Assembly: GCF_900116535.1 (NCBI RefSeq)
Contig: NZ_FPAU01000011.1
Location: forward strand, 1-64,000
Length of the DNA: 64,000 bases
Direction: 5' to 3'
DNA from: Kosakonia arachidis
GTDB taxonomy: Bacteria; Pseudomonadota; Gammaproteobacteria; Enterobacterales; Enterobacteriaceae
The notes beneath the pieces are model-generated. The model did no database searches, was not told the origin of the DNA, and was given only the letters and a program-made list of their open reading frames with translations. A program made the translations under genes and the position numbers. Shown here in pieces: positions 1-10,014 of this stretch; the first letter of the stretch is position 1; each line of letters starts with the position of its first letter.

Positions 1-17
1 TTGTAAAGAAATTCGGT

Positions 18-94
18 GGAGCGGTAGTTCAGTCGGTTAGAATACCTGCCTGTCACGCAGGGGGTCGCGGGTTCGAGTCCCGTCCGTTCCGCCA
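18..94 (+). tRNA. aspT: tRNA-Asp (GUC)
   Basis: A 77-nt cloverleaf with acceptor arms GGAGCGG and CCGTTCC, an encoded CCA end, anticodon GTC in the loop CTGTCAC, and a T arm containing GGTTCGAGTCC. It lies just upstream of a tRNA-Trp. This matches the distal tRNAs that follow an rRNA operon (rrnC in E. coli), whose rRNA genes would lie left of this window. Confidence 0.97.
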
Positions 95-102
95 CCCTAA
101 TT

Positions 103-178
<76 letters not shown>

Positions 179-183
179 GAAAC

Positions 184-213
184 AATCCTTAGCGTTTGCT
201 AAGGATTTTTTTT
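184..213 (+). terminator. Rho-independent terminator after trpT
   Basis: The stem AATCCTTAGC / GCTAAGGATT encloses a GTTT loop and runs into eight T residues. It ends the tRNA (and presumably rRNA) transcript. Confidence 0.9.
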
Positions 214-276
214 GCTTTTTTTTCAGCGACCTTCATACGGAAGATGCCAGCTTAGCAGGCATCCTTGCTTCATATT

Positions 277-1098
277 TCAATCGATCACTTTTATCTTTAA
301 AAGATCTTTGATTTGGTTCTGTTTATCGCTGTTCTGCAACCAAATGGCGTAAAGTGGACGAGAAAGGGTTGCGGTATCGGCGACCAGATGTAAACCAGCT
401 TTTTGTTCTGCCCACAACACCGGTAGCCAGGTACATCCATTTAGATGTGACAATTGCTGATGCGCGACTTCCGCAGAACTGGTCGTCAATGTGGGTACAT
501 CGTCACTGGCGATCAATTCCGCTTCATGCTGCTGAAAATCAGCCCCCCACTCCAGCCGCAAGTAATTTAGTTCCGCTTTATTTTTACCCGGCTCAGCAGA
601 ATAGAGCGCGAGCGTAAAATGCCCCAATAGTTGACTGCTGAATTCATCCATTTTCGGTGTTTCGGTGGTGATCAGAAGATCCAGTTGCCGCTCATGTAAC
701 TGTTTAACTAATGACTGACGTTGTGCAATACGAGCTTCGAATTGCAGATTTCCCTGGAGCTCATAAAGCCTGCTTAGCCAGTCACTGAGCATACATTCCC
801 ATAATGATGCGCTGGCACCGATAGAAAATTGGTGATGCCGCGAAGTATGTGCAACCTCTTTCCGCGCAGCCTGCCACGTACTCATAAGCGTCTCTGCATA
901 GGGCAGAAGCTTCTCTCCAGCCGCCGTAAGACGAATATTATTACGGTGACGAGTAAAGAGATTAACCCCAAGCTGGTTCTCCAGCTGGCGAATACGAAAA
1001 CTCACTGCGGACTGTGTTAGGTAGAGTGATTCCGCCGCACGGCCGAAGTGACGAGTCCTGCTTACTTCCAGGAAAGTTTTTAGCAATTCCGTATCCAC
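277..1098 (-). CDS. hdfR: LysR-family regulator HdfR
   Basis: A LysR-type transcription factor, known in E. coli as a repressor of the flagellar master operon flhDC and an activator of gltBD. The N-terminal helix-turn-helix is plain ([20 protein letters not shown], about residues 16-35), followed by a helix typical of the family and a substrate-binding-like domain. I chose the GTG at 1098 (protein begins [10 protein letters not shown]), giving 273 residues against 279 in E. coli. An in-frame ATG at 1110 would add four residues. The C-terminus is slightly shorter and diverged compared with E. coli. It is divergent from maoP. Confidence 0.93.
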   Translation of the reverse strand: MDTELLKTFLEVSRTRHFGRAAESLYLTQSAVSFRIRQLENQLGVNLFTRHRNNIRLTAAGEKLLPYAETLMSTWQAARKEVAHTSRHHQFSIGASASLWECMLSDWLSRLYELQGNLQFEARIAQRQSLVKQLHERQLDLLITTETPKMDEFSSQLLGHFTLALYSAEPGKNKAELNYLRLEWGADFQQHEAELIASDDVPTLTTSSAEVAHQQLSHLNGCTWLPVLWAEQKAGLHLVADTATLSRPLYAIWLQNSDKQNQIKDLLKIKVID

Positions 1099-1216
1099 GG
1101 TTTTCTCCACAAAAATATTTGTCGTAATGATTTAAATGTTTTGTTTTACACTCTGTCAAGCGTAACTAATACTCCGCGCCATAAATAGCTCGGCCAAAGA
1201 ATTAGGAGCGTGCAGG

Positions 1217-1555
1217 ATGGCGGAAAGCTTTACGACGACGAATCGTTTTTTCGACAATAAAAATTATCCACGCGGGTTCTCGCGCCACGGTGACTTCACC
1301 ATCAAAGAGGCTCAACTGCTTGAGCGTCACGGCTATGCGTTTAACGAGCTGGAGCTTGGAAAACGTGAACCAGTGACCGATGAAGAAACGCAGTTCGTCG
1401 CAGTTTGTCGTGGAGAGCGTGAACCCAACACGGAAGCAGAACGTGTCTGGCTCAAGTATATGGCTCGCATTAAGCGACCGAAGCGTTTTCACACCTTGTC
1501 GGGTGGAAAACCGCAGATGGAAGGCGCGGAAGATTACACTGAGTCTGACGATTAA
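1217..1555 (+). CDS. maoP: Macrodomain Ori organization protein MaoP
   Basis: A 112-residue soluble, charged protein (formerly YifE) that ends in an acidic tail. In E. coli MaoP works with the maoS site to limit long-range DNA contacts in the Ori macrodomain. No membrane segment or signal peptide is visible. It is divergently transcribed from hdfR with a 118-bp gap and converges on yifB, sharing a terminator. I saw no clear maoS sequence that I could assign. Confidence 0.93.
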   Translation: MAESFTTTNRFFDNKNYPRGFSRHGDFTIKEAQLLERHGYAFNELELGKREPVTDEETQFVAVCRGEREPNTEAERVWLKYMARIKRPKRFHTLSGGKPQMEGAEDYTESDD

Positions 1556-1558
1556 GAG

Positions 1559-1581
1559 AAAGGGGCGAATGCCCCTTTTTT
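1559..1581 (+). terminator. Terminator between maoP and yifB
   Basis: AAAGGGGC-GAAT-GCCCCTTTTTT is a compact GC stem with T-runs on both strands, so it can serve both convergent genes. It overlaps the last bases of the yifB stop codon. Confidence 0.85.
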
Positions 1582-3100
1582 ACGTCAGCATATTTTGCAG
1601 ATGAATGAGTAACCTGTCGATTGCGCGGTAACTTAGTGCTTCTTGCAGGTGTGTTCGCTGGATCTCATCCTGTTGTTCCAGATCAGCGATAGTTCTTGCA
1701 ACCTTCAGTAGGCGTTGCCAGGCCCGTATAGATAAACCCAGATGTGTTAGCGTCTCTTCCAGCCATTCCCCATCCTCTTTTGCAAGCAAGCAGAACTGTT
1801 TTGTTTCGCTGCTTTCCAGCTGGGCGTTGAGCTTCTTTTGTCGTTTATGCTGACGAGCATGAGCCTGAATAACACGTGAGCGCACAACCTCACTGCATTC
1901 ACCCTTCTGCTGGGGTTGGCTCATTAAGCCGGGAGCAGGCAGCGGTATTTCCAGCGAGAGATCAAACCGGTCGAGAAAAGGGCCTGATAACCTTCCCAGA
2001 TACCGCAGCGTCTGTTCAGGCGTGCTGCGATTATGGTTACCCTGATAGTGCCCGGTTGGGCTGGGATTCATAGCTGCAATCAACTGAAAGCGCGCAGGAT
2101 AAGTGATTTTCGCTCTTGTCCGTGAAATATGAATCTGGCCTGACTCCATCGGTTCGCGTAGAGCATCCAGTACGCGCCTCTCAAACTCAGGTAGTTCATC
2201 CAGAAACAGTACACCGTTGTGTGCCAGCGAAATTTCACCGGGCCCTGGTAATGCCCCTCCCCCAACGATTGCTGTCAGCGAGGCGCTGTGATGCGGCGTT
2301 CTGAATGGCCGTCGTCGCCAGTGGCGAATGGGGCTATTGCTGTTGAATACACTCATCACTGCTGCACTTTCCAGGGCTTCCTGATTATTAAGCGGTGGCA
2401 ATAATCCCCCGAGTCTACTAGCCAACATGGTTTTTCCTGTTCCAGGTGGCCCTATTAGCAATAAATTATGCCCGCCTGCCGCAGTGATTTCTAAAGCGCG
2501 TTTCCCTTGCTGCTGTCCAATTACATCGCTTAGATCCCCGCTGTGCTTCTCCTGAACGACCTCAACGGGGGATGGTGTTAAAAGGGCGTGTTTTCCTTCG
2601 AGAAAAGCGCATACCTCCTGCAAATGGGCGGCTATGTGGCAATCTTCCGTTTCAGCAAGGCTGGCCTCAGCTTCATTTTCCTGAGCAATAATGATGCGAC
2701 GTCCGGCTTTCACTGCTTCCATGACACAAGAGATAGTGCCGGAGATTCCACGCAATGCGCCTGTAAGGGCAAGTTCACCAACGAACTCGTAGTTACTCAG
2801 CATTGGTGCTGTTAATTGCTCTGAGGCCTCCAGAAGCGCAATAGCGATGGGTAAATCGTATCGTCCGCCTTCTTTTGGAAGATCGGCCGGTGCGAGATTG
2901 ATCGTGATCCTCTTTGCCGGGAAATCATAACCACTGTTGATGATCGCGCTGCGTACCCGATCGCGTGCCTCTTTGACGGTCGTCTCGGGTAATCCGACAA
3001 TGGTGAGCCCTGGAAGTCCATTGCTGATATGCACTTCGACCGTCACCAATGGCGCCGTAACGCCAAGCGCCGCTCGGGTATAAATGACTGACAATGCCAT
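1580..3100 (-). CDS. yifB: YifB, Mg-chelatase-like AAA ATPase (ComM family)
   Basis: A full-length 506-residue ComM-family protein. An N-terminal Lon-protease-like domain (about 1-175) precedes an AAA+ module with Walker A GPPGTGKT at 217-224 and Walker B FLDE at 299-302, then a C-terminal Mg-chelatase-associated domain. ComM is a hexameric branch-migration helicase used in natural transformation in Vibrio and Haemophilus. The role of YifB in enterics is not established. It is monocistronic and convergent with maoP. A 319-bp gap separates its start from ilvL. Confidence 0.95.
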   Translation of the reverse strand: MALSVIYTRAALGVTAPLVTVEVHISNGLPGLTIVGLPETTVKEARDRVRSAIINSGYDFPAKRITINLAPADLPKEGGRYDLPIAIALLEASEQLTAPMLSNYEFVGELALTGALRGISGTISCVMEAVKAGRRIIIAQENEAEASLAETEDCHIAAHLQEVCAFLEGKHALLTPSPVEVVQEKHSGDLSDVIGQQQGKRALEITAAGGHNLLLIGPPGTGKTMLASRLGGLLPPLNNQEALESAAVMSVFNSNSPIRHWRRRPFRTPHHSASLTAIVGGGALPGPGEISLAHNGVLFLDELPEFERRVLDALREPMESGQIHISRTRAKITYPARFQLIAAMNPSPTGHYQGNHNRSTPEQTLRYLGRLSGPFLDRFDLSLEIPLPAPGLMSQPQQKGECSEVVRSRVIQAHARQHKRQKKLNAQLESSETKQFCLLAKEDGEWLEETLTHLGLSIRAWQRLLKVARTIADLEQQDEIQRTHLQEALSYRAIDRLLIHLQNMLT

Positions 3101-3419
3101 AGTTCCTCCTTGCCATGGTCATTATCTGTTCGTCGCTTTTACCTTTCATTAGTGATATTGAGCATTTACGTGGACGTTTCCGGTAATTTGTTGCAAGTTC
3201 GCCCTCTTTTCATTGCACTGGAAGTGCGCTCGCAATATTGATTTCGTTGAAAAACCAGTGAAATATTTTCACGAGCTTTTTTTGTTATATAAAACAATGA
3301 GTTTTTGCTAGCTTATGAGCAATAGCGCAAAAGCGGTCATAAATTTTTCTTGTGTCTTGTCTGAAATCTGTGTTACCTCTTTAGGTATTCCTTCGAACAT
3401 GAAGCAAGAACGAACAAAC
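3101..3419. other. yifB-ilvL intergenic control region
   Basis: A 319-bp gap that must hold the yifB promoter and the ilv operon promoter. It is AT-rich, especially 3260-3310 and 3340-3355, as expected for the upstream activating and IHF-binding region described for ilvPG in E. coli. A weak IHF-like match (AAACAATGAGTTTTT) lies at 3292-3306. I could not pick out a confident -35/-10 pair. No ORF other than the leader peptide is convincing. Confidence 0.5.
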
Positions 3420-3518
3420 ATGAAAGCCCTTCTACGAGTGATTAGCCTGGTCGTGATTAGCGTGGTGGTGATTATTATCCCACCGTGCGGGGCTGCACTT
3501 GGACGAGGAAAGGCTTAA
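3420..3518 (+). CDS. ilvL: ilv operon leader peptide IlvL
   Basis: A 32-residue peptide in which 15 residues are Ile, Val or Leu, including the run VVVIII. It ends GAALGRGKA like the E. coli leader, which starts MTALL rather than MKALL. Its translation senses charged Ile, Val and Leu tRNAs: ribosome stalling in the codon run prevents formation of the terminator at 3541-3573 and lets ilvXGMEDA be transcribed. The start ATG follows the purine-rich AAGAACGAACAAAC. Confidence 0.96.
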   Translation: MKALLRVISLVVISVVVIIIPPCGAALGRGKA

Positions 3519-3540
3519 AAAACAAGCCTTAACGAACTAA

Positions 3541-3573
3541 GACCCCCGCACCGAAAGGTCCGGGGGTTTTTTT
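3541..3573 (+). terminator. ilv attenuator terminator
   Basis: GACCCCCG and CGGGGGT-type arms around the loop CACCGAAAGGTC, followed by seven T residues. It lies 22 nt after the ilvL stop and just before ilvX. This is the multivalent attenuator controlled by IlvL translation. Confidence 0.92.
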
Positions 3574-3604
3574 ATGACTTAAAAATATAATCGAGGAGCA
3601 GAGA

Positions 3605-3655
3605 ATGAATTGCAGTACAGAATTCTGTTTCTCCCGATATACGGCGGGGAACTGA
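3605..3655 (+). CDS. ilvX: Small protein IlvX
   Basis: A 16-residue ORF ([16 protein letters not shown]) preceded by the Shine-Dalgarno sequence GAGGAGCAGAGA. It matches the E. coli IlvX micro-protein in length, position and most residues (as I recall it, that one starts MNNSTKFCFSRF and ends TGN). It sits between the attenuator and ilvG, whose ATG is 2 nt after its stop, so the two are likely translationally coupled. The function of the peptide is unknown. Confidence 0.8.
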   Translation: MNCSTEFCFSRYTAGN

Positions 3656-3657
3656 CT

Positions 3658-5301
3658 ATGAATGGGGCGCAGTGGGTAGTACATGCTTTGCGGGCACAGA
3701 AAGTGGATACGGTTTTTGGCTATCCGGGTGGCGCAATCATGCCGGTTTACGATGCATTGTATGACGGCGGCGTGGAACACCTACTGTGCCGGCACGAGCA
3801 GGGCGCTGCGATGGCCGCTATTGGCTATGCTCGCGCAACGGGTAAAACAGGCGTATGTATTGCGACATCTGGTCCGGGCGCAACCAATCTGATTACTGGC
3901 CTTGCCGATGCGTTGTTAGATTCAGTTCCTGTGGTGGCAATTACGGGTCAGGTTGCGGCTCCGTTGATGGGAACTGACGCGTTTCAGGAAGTGGATGTGT
4001 TGGGCTTATCGCTGGCCTGCACCAAACACAGCTTTCTGGTTGAGTCTCTGCAAGAGCTGCCGCGCGTAATGGCTGAAGCCTTCCATGTCGCCAGTTCTGG
4101 CCGCCCTGGCCCGGTTCTGGTTGATATTCCGAAAGACATCCAACTGGCGAGTGGCGATCTTGAACCCTATTTCGCTACCGTTGATGAGGTAATCTCCTTC
4201 CCGCAGGCGCTGGTTGATCGGGCTCGCCAGATGTTATCGCAGGCTAAAAAACCGATGTTGTATGTTGGCGGTGGCGTTGGTATGGCACAGGCGGTTCCTG
4301 CTCTGCGTGAGTTCCTGGCTGCAACACAGATGCCGGTGGTGTGTACACTGAAAGGTCTGGGCACAGTGGCACCAGAATATGCTTATTACCTCGGTATGCT
4401 GGGGATGCACGGTACTAAAGCGGCGAACTTTGCGGTTCAAGAGTGCGATTTGTTGGTTGCTGTTGGCGCGCGGTTCGACGATCGCGTGACCGGTAAGCTG
4501 AATACCTTTGCGCCGCATGCCAAAGTGATTCATATGGATATCGATCCGGCGGAAATGAGTAAGCTGCGTCAGGCGCATGTCGCCTTGCAGGGTGATTTGA
4601 ATACGTTGCTCCCGGCGTTGCAACAGGCGCTGTCCATTGATGCATGGCGACAGTACGCTGCAGACTTACGCCGTGAGCACGCATGGCGTTATGACCATCC
4701 TGGCGAGGCGATTTATGCGCCGCTGCTGTTAAAGCAACTTTCTGAACGTAAACCGACGAACAGCGTAGTGACGACCGATGTCGGGCAGCATCAGATGTGG
4801 GCTGCGCAGCATCTTGAATTTGATCGTCCGGAAAATTTCATCACCTCCAGCGGTTTAGGCACGATGGGTTTTGGTCTGCCTGCTGCCGTTGGCGCGCAAG
4901 TCGCCCGCCCGGAGGATACAGTCATCTGTATCTCTGGTGACGGTTCCTTCATGATGAATGTACAAGAGCTGGGCACCGTAAAACGCAAACAGTTACCGCT
5001 GAAGATGGTATTGCTGGACAACCAGCGTTTAGGAATGGTTCGACAATGGCAGCAGTTGTTCTTTAACGAGCGTTATAGCGAAACTATTCTGACTGATAAC
5101 CCCGATTTCCTCATGCTGGCCAGCGCCTTTGGCATTCCGGGCCAGCACATCACCCGTAAAGACCAGGTTGAAGCGGCACTCGACACCATGCTTTCGAGCT
5201 CAGGGCCATACCTGCTTCATGTCTCAATCGATGAACTTGAGAATGTCTGGCCCTTGGTGCCGCCCGGCGCCAGTAACTCACAAATGCTGGAGAAATTATA
5301 A
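3658..5301 (+). CDS. ilvG: Acetolactate synthase II large subunit, intact
   Basis: The catalytic subunit of acetohydroxyacid synthase II (547 residues), which makes acetolactate or acetohydroxybutyrate from pyruvate using TPP and FAD. GYPGG at 21-25 and the catalytic Glu47 (RHEQGAA) mark the N-terminal TPP domain. The GDGS TPP motif is near residue 425. The frame is open throughout, unlike E. coli K-12, where ilvG carries a frameshift. The start was chosen at ATG 3658, after ilvX. It pairs with IlvM and its stop overlaps the ilvM start (TAATG). Confidence 0.97.
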   Translation: MNGAQWVVHALRAQKVDTVFGYPGGAIMPVYDALYDGGVEHLLCRHEQGAAMAAIGYARATGKTGVCIATSGPGATNLITGLADALLDSVPVVAITGQVAAPLMGTDAFQEVDVLGLSLACTKHSFLVESLQELPRVMAEAFHVASSGRPGPVLVDIPKDIQLASGDLEPYFATVDEVISFPQALVDRARQMLSQAKKPMLYVGGGVGMAQAVPALREFLAATQMPVVCTLKGLGTVAPEYAYYLGMLGMHGTKAANFAVQECDLLVAVGARFDDRVTGKLNTFAPHAKVIHMDIDPAEMSKLRQAHVALQGDLNTLLPALQQALSIDAWRQYAADLRREHAWRYDHPGEAIYAPLLLKQLSERKPTNSVVTTDVGQHQMWAAQHLEFDRPENFITSSGLGTMGFGLPAAVGAQVARPEDTVICISGDGSFMMNVQELGTVKRKQLPLKMVLLDNQRLGMVRQWQQLFFNERYSETILTDNPDFLMLASAFGIPGQHITRKDQVEAALDTMLSSSGPYLLHVSIDELENVWPLVPPGASNSQMLEKL

Positions 5302-5570
5302 TGATGCAACATCAGGTCGCCGTTGAGGCTCGCTTCAATCCGGAAACATTAGAACGCGTGCTGCGTGTGGTACGCCACCGTGGTTTTCAGGTATGCGCGA
5401 TGAATATGGAAACCGCCAGCGATGCGCAGAATATAAATATTGAATTGACCGTTGCCAGTCCGCGGCCTGTCGAATTACTGTTTAGCCAACTGAGCAAACT
5501 TGTCGACGTTGCCCGGGTTGATATCCGACAGCGCGCAACATCATCACAATCACAACAAATCCGCGCGTAA
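5301..5570 (+). CDS. ilvM: Acetolactate synthase II small subunit
   Basis: An 89-residue ACT-domain regulatory subunit (87 in E. coli) that stabilises IlvG. AHAS II is the valine-insensitive isoenzyme. The conserved core RVVRHRGFQVCAMNM and NINIELTVASPRP is visible. It starts inside the ilvG stop codon (one-base overlap) and is followed 17 nt later by ilvE. The C-terminal tail, rich in Ser and Gln, is slightly longer than in E. coli. Confidence 0.95.
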   Translation: MMQHQVAVEARFNPETLERVLRVVRHRGFQVCAMNMETASDAQNINIELTVASPRPVELLFSQLSKLVDVARVDIRQRATSSQSQQIRA

Positions 5571-5587
5571 GCGCAAAAGGAAGAACA

Positions 5588-6517
5588 ATGACGACGAAAA
5601 AAGCAGACTACATTTGGTTCAATGGGGAGATGGTTCGTTGGGAAGAAGCGAAAGTTCACGTGATGTCCCACGCTCTGCACTACGGCACCTCTGTCTTTGA
5701 AGGCATCCGTTGCTACGATTCGCACAAAGGCCCGGTAGTCTTCCGCCATCGTGAACATATGCAGCGTCTGCATGATTCCGCCAAAATTTACCGTTTCCCG
5801 GTTTCCCAGAGCATTGATGAACTGATGGAAGCCTGCCGCGAAGTGATCCGAAAAAACAACCTGACCAGCGCGTATATCCGTCCGCTGATCTTTGTTGGCG
5901 ACGTTGGTATGGGCGTGAACCCGCCTGCGGGCTACAGCACTGACGTGATTATCGCTGCGTTCCCGTGGGGCGCTTACCTCGGCGCAGAAGCGCTGGATCA
6001 GGGGATCGATGCGATGGTTTCTTCGTGGAACCGTGTTGCGCCGAATACCATCCCAACAGCCGCGAAAGCTGGCGGCAACTATCTCTCCTCTTTGCTGGTC
6101 GGCAGCGAAGCGCGCCGTCACGGTTATCAGGAAGGTATCGCGCTGGATGTGAATGGTTATATCTCTGAAGGTGCGGGCGAAAACTTGTTTGAAGTGAAAG
6201 ACGGCATCCTGTTTACTCCGCCGTTCACCTCTTCTGCACTGCCGGGGATCACCCGTGATGCCATCATCAAGCTGGCGAAAGAGCTGAATATTGAAGTTCG
6301 CGAGCAGGTACTGTCCCGCGAATCGCTGTACCTGGCGGATGAAGTATTCATGTCCGGTACCGCTGCTGAGATCACCCCGGTTCGTAGCGTTGATGGTATC
6401 CAGGTTGGCGAAGGTCGTTGCGGTCCGGTCACCAAACGTATTCAGCAAGCATTCTTTGGCCTCTTCACTGGTGAAACGGAAGATAAGTGGGGCTGGTTGG
6501 ATCAAGTTAATCCATAA
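5588..6517 (+). CDS. ilvE: Branched-chain amino acid aminotransferase
   Basis: A fold-type IV PLP aminotransferase of 309 residues. It carries out the last step of Ile, Val and Leu synthesis, moving the amino group from glutamate to the 2-keto acids. The PLP lysine is K160 in the motif AAKAGGNY. EGIRCY (39-44) and the GTAAEITP loop near the C-terminus are the usual family marks. It has the SD AAGGAAG. A 99-bp gap before ilvD could hold a secondary promoter, as is known for the E. coli operon, but I do not see a clear one. Confidence 0.98.
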   Translation: MTTKKADYIWFNGEMVRWEEAKVHVMSHALHYGTSVFEGIRCYDSHKGPVVFRHREHMQRLHDSAKIYRFPVSQSIDELMEACREVIRKNNLTSAYIRPLIFVGDVGMGVNPPAGYSTDVIIAAFPWGAYLGAEALDQGIDAMVSSWNRVAPNTIPTAAKAGGNYLSSLLVGSEARRHGYQEGIALDVNGYISEGAGENLFEVKDGILFTPPFTSSALPGITRDAIIKLAKELNIEVREQVLSRESLYLADEVFMSGTAAEITPVRSVDGIQVGEGRCGPVTKRIQQAFFGLFTGETEDKWGWLDQVNP

Positions 6518-6616
6518 CTATAAATTTACCTCCCTAAATCATTTGCGTTGCAGCAAGGCAGCCAACGTCGCTGCGGCGCAAAGGGTGACGGGAAGGACAG
6601 ACGGGAGTAAAAGAGC

Positions 6617-8467
6617 ATGCCTAAGTACCGTTCCGCCACCACCACTCACGGGCGCAATATGGCGGGTGCCCGCGCGCTGTGGCGCGCAACCGGGATGACC
6701 GACGCCGATTTCGGCAAGCCGATTATTGCTGTCGTGAACTCATTTACCCAGTTCGTGCCTGGGCACGTTCATCTGCGCGATCTTGGTAAGCTTGTTGCAG
6801 AGCAAATCGAAGCCGCAGGTGGCGTGGCGAAAGAGTTCAACACTATTGCTGTCGATGACGGTATCGCCATGGGCCACGGTGGCATGCTGTATTCATTGCC
6901 CTCCCGCGAGCTGATTGCTGATTCTGTTGAATATATGGTAAATGCCCACTGCGCCGATGCGATGGTGTGTATTTCCAACTGCGACAAAATCACCCCGGGG
7001 ATGTTGATGGCTTCTCTGCGCCTCAATATTCCGGTGATTTTCGTCTCCGGCGGTCCGATGGAGGCCGGTAAGACCAAACTCTCCAACCAGATCATCAAAC
7101 TGGACCTGGTTGATGCGATGATTCAGGGCGCAGATCCCAAAGTCTCTGATGACCAGAGCGAACAGGTTGAACGTTCCGCATGCCCGACCTGTGGCTCCTG
7201 TTCCGGCATGTTTACCGCAAACTCGATGAACTGCCTGACTGAAGCGCTGGGCCTGTCACAGCCAGGAAACGGTTCGTTATTGGCTACCCATGCCGATCGC
7301 AAAGAGTTGTTTATCAATGCCGGCAAACGCATTGTTGAGCTGACGAAACGTTACTACGAGCAGGATGATGCTTCGGCGCTGCCACGCGCTATCGCCAACA
7401 AAGCGGCGTTCGAAAACGCCATGACGCTGGACATCGCAATGGGCGGTTCGACCAATACCGTTCTGCACCTGCTGGCGGCGGCGCAGGAAGCCGAAATTGA
7501 TTTCACCATGAGTGACATCGATCAGCTTTCCCGCAAAGTTCCGCAACTGTGTAAAGTCGCGCCGAGTACGCAGAAATACCATATGGAAGATGTCCACCGT
7601 GCAGGTGGCGTACTGGGTATTCTGGGGGAATTGGATCGCGCAGGCCTGTTAAACCGTGACGTGAAAAACGTGCTTGGTCTGACGCTGCCGCAAACGCTCG
7701 AGCAGTACGATGTCATGCTGACCAAAGACGAAGCGGTGAAAACCATGTTCCGCGCTGGCCCGGCAGGTATTCGTACCACACAGGCTTTCTCACAGGATTG
7801 CCGCTGGGACACGCTGGATGACGATCGCGCTGCAGGTTGTATTCGCTCGCTGGAGCATGCATACAGCAAAGATGGCGGCCTGGCCGTACTGTACGGCAAC
7901 TTTGCCGAAAATGGCTGCATCGTGAAAACCGCAGGCGTGGATGACAACAACCTGAAATTCACCGGCCCGGCAAAAGTATATGAAAGCCAGGATGCGGCGG
8001 TTGAGGCTATTCTCGGCGGTAAAGTGGTGGCTGGCGATGTTGTGGTCATCCGCTATGAGGGGCCGAAAGGCGGACCGGGCATGCAGGAGATGCTGTACCC
8101 GACCAGCTTCCTGAAGTCGATGGGGCTGGGTAAAGCTTGCGCACTGATCACCGACGGCCGCTTCTCTGGTGGGACATCCGGCCTTTCCATCGGTCACGTT
8201 TCCCCGGAAGCGGCCAGCGGCGGCAACATCGGGCTGATTGAAGATGGTGACATCATCGCTATTGATATCCCGAACCGTGGTATTCAACTGCAGGTCAGCG
8301 AGCAGCAGTTGGCGGCGCGTCGTGAAGCACAGGAGGCCCGCGGTAATAAAGCCTGGACGCCAGTGGATCGCGAACGTCAGGTCTCTTTCGCGCTACGCGC
8401 TTACGCCAGCCTCGCAACCAGTGCAGACAAGGGTGCGGTGCGCGATAAATCCAAACTTGGGGGTTAA
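6617..8467 (+). CDS. ilvD: Dihydroxy-acid dehydratase
   Basis: A 616-residue Fe-S dehydratase that converts the dihydroxy acids to 2-keto acids, the third common step of Val and Ile synthesis. Candidate cluster cysteines are present: C122 in NCDK and C195 in TCGSCSGMF, with the C-terminal [10 protein letters not shown] motif typical of the IlvD/Edd family. Full length. The ilvA start is only 2 nt beyond its stop. Confidence 0.98.
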   Translation: MPKYRSATTTHGRNMAGARALWRATGMTDADFGKPIIAVVNSFTQFVPGHVHLRDLGKLVAEQIEAAGGVAKEFNTIAVDDGIAMGHGGMLYSLPSRELIADSVEYMVNAHCADAMVCISNCDKITPGMLMASLRLNIPVIFVSGGPMEAGKTKLSNQIIKLDLVDAMIQGADPKVSDDQSEQVERSACPTCGSCSGMFTANSMNCLTEALGLSQPGNGSLLATHADRKELFINAGKRIVELTKRYYEQDDASALPRAIANKAAFENAMTLDIAMGGSTNTVLHLLAAAQEAEIDFTMSDIDQLSRKVPQLCKVAPSTQKYHMEDVHRAGGVLGILGELDRAGLLNRDVKNVLGLTLPQTLEQYDVMLTKDEAVKTMFRAGPAGIRTTQAFSQDCRWDTLDDDRAAGCIRSLEHAYSKDGGLAVLYGNFAENGCIVKTAGVDDNNLKFTGPAKVYESQDAAVEAILGGKVVAGDVVVIRYEGPKGGPGMQEMLYPTSFLKSMGLGKACALITDGRFSGGTSGLSIGHVSPEAASGGNIGLIEDGDIIAIDIPNRGIQLQVSEQQLAARREAQEARGNKAWTPVDRERQVSFALRAYASLATSADKGAVRDKSKLGG

Positions 8468-8469
8468 TA

Positions 8470-10014
8470 ATGGCCGAATCCCAACCCCTCTCCGCCGCCC
8501 CCGAAGGGGCGGAGTATTTGAGGGCAGTATTGCGCGCGCCGGTTTATGAAGTGGCGCAGGTGACGCCGCTGCAAAAAATGGACAAGCTATCTTCGCGTCT
8601 GGATAACGTCATTCTGGTAAAACGCGAAGACCGCCAGCCGGTGCACAGCTTCAAGCTGCGTGGCGCTTACGCGATGATCGCAGGGTTAACCGCCGAGCAG
8701 AAATCGCATGGCGTAATCACGGCATCCGCAGGCAATCACGCGCAGGGTGTGGCGATGTCTTCTACGCGCCTCGGCATCAAATCGCTGATCGTGATGCCAG
8801 TGGCCACCGCCGATATCAAAGTCGATGCGGTACGCGGCTTTGGCGGGGAAGTGCTGCTGCACGGTGCCAATTTCGATGAAGCGAAAGCCAAAGCCATTGA
8901 GCTGTCGCAGCAGCAAGGGTTCACGTTTGTCCCGCCGTTCGATCATCCAATGGTGATTGCCGGGCAGGGAACGCTGGCGCTGGAGTTGTTGCAGCAGGAT
9001 GCACATATCGACCGGATCTTTGTACCGGTCGGTGGCGGAGGCCTGGCAGCGGGTGTAGCGGTGCTGGTTAAGCAACTGATGCCACAAATCAAAGTGATTG
9101 CTGTCGAAGCGGAAGATTCCGCCTGCCTGAAAGCGGCGCTGGACGCCGGGCATCCAGTCGATTTACCCCGCGTTGGGTTGTTTGCCGAAGGCGTGGCGGT
9201 TAAACGTATCGGTGAAGAGACCTTCCGTCTGTGCCAGGAGTACCTCGACGATATCATTACTGTCGATAGCGATGCGATTTGCGCGGCGATGAAAGATCTG
9301 TTCGAAGATGTGCGGGCGGTCGCGGAACCCTCCGGTGCGCTGGCGCTGGCGGGGATGAAGAAATATATCGCCAAACACGACATTCATGGTGAGCGGCTGG
9401 CGCATGTGCTCTCTGGCGCAAACGTCAATTTCCACGGCTTACGCTATGTTTCTGAGCGCTGTGAGCTGGGTGAGCAACGCGAAGCGCTGCTGGCGGTGAC
9501 CATCCCAGAAGAGAAGGGCAGTTTCCTGAAGTTCTGCCAGTTGCTGGGAGGACGTTCCGTCACCGAGTTTAATTACCGTTTCGCCGATGCGAAAAATGCC
9601 TGCATTTTTGTCGGCGTACGTTTGAGCCGTGGTCTGGAAGAGCGCCAGGAGATCCTTTCATTGCTAAACGGCGGTGGTTACAGCGTGGTGGATCTCTCTG
9701 ACGATGAGATGGCGAAACTGCACGTACGCTATATGGTTGGCGGGCGCCCATCGAAACCGTTACAGGAGCGTTTGTACAGCTTCGAGTTCCCGGAATCACC
9801 GGGCGCGTTGCTGAAATTCCTGCATACGCTCGGTACGTACTGGAATATTTCGCTATTCCACTATCGCAGCCATGGCACGGATTATGGCCGTGTACTGGCG
9901 GCGTTTGAACTGGGCGATCACGAGCCGGATTTCGAAACCCGTCTCAATGAACTGGGTTACGACTGCCACGATGAAACACATAACCCGGCATTCCGTTTTT
10001 TCCTGGCGGGTTAG
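8470..10014 (+). CDS. ilvA: Threonine deaminase, biosynthetic
   Basis: PLP-dependent L-threonine dehydratase (514 residues), which makes 2-ketobutyrate and is feedback-inhibited by Ile. The catalytic lysine is K62 in HSFKLRGAY. The glycine-rich PLP phosphate loop is GGGGLAAG. Two ACT-like regulatory domains fill roughly residues 330-514. It is the last gene of ilvGMEDA, and its stop overlaps the stop of convergent ilvY by four bases. Confidence 0.98.
   Translation: MAESQPLSAAPEGAEYLRAVLRAPVYEVAQVTPLQKMDKLSSRLDNVILVKREDRQPVHSFKLRGAYAMIAGLTAEQKSHGVITASAGNHAQGVAMSSTRLGIKSLIVMPVATADIKVDAVRGFGGEVLLHGANFDEAKAKAIELSQQQGFTFVPPFDHPMVIAGQGTLALELLQQDAHIDRIFVPVGGGGLAAGVAVLVKQLMPQIKVIAVEAEDSACLKAALDAGHPVDLPRVGLFAEGVAVKRIGEETFRLCQEYLDDIITVDSDAICAAMKDLFEDVRAVAEPSGALALAGMKKYIAKHDIHGERLAHVLSGANVNFHGLRYVSERCELGEQREALLAVTIPEEKGSFLKFCQLLGGRSVTEFNYRFADAKNACIFVGVRLSRGLEERQEILSLLNGGGYSVVDLSDDEMAKLHVRYMVGGRPSKPLQERLYSFEFPESPGALLKFLHTLGTYWNISLFHYRSHGTDYGRVLAAFELGDHEPDFETRLNELGYDCHDETHNPAFRFFLAG

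Noticed and set aside
3610-3657. Upstream start extending ilvG by 16 codons
   Set aside because: The extension would run through ilvX in another frame and has no match to AHAS N-termini; ATG 3658 gives the normal start [11 protein letters not shown].
5387-6505. 372-codon minus-strand ORF opposite ilvE
   Set aside because: Antisense shadow of a well-conserved gene; composition is unlike a folded protein.
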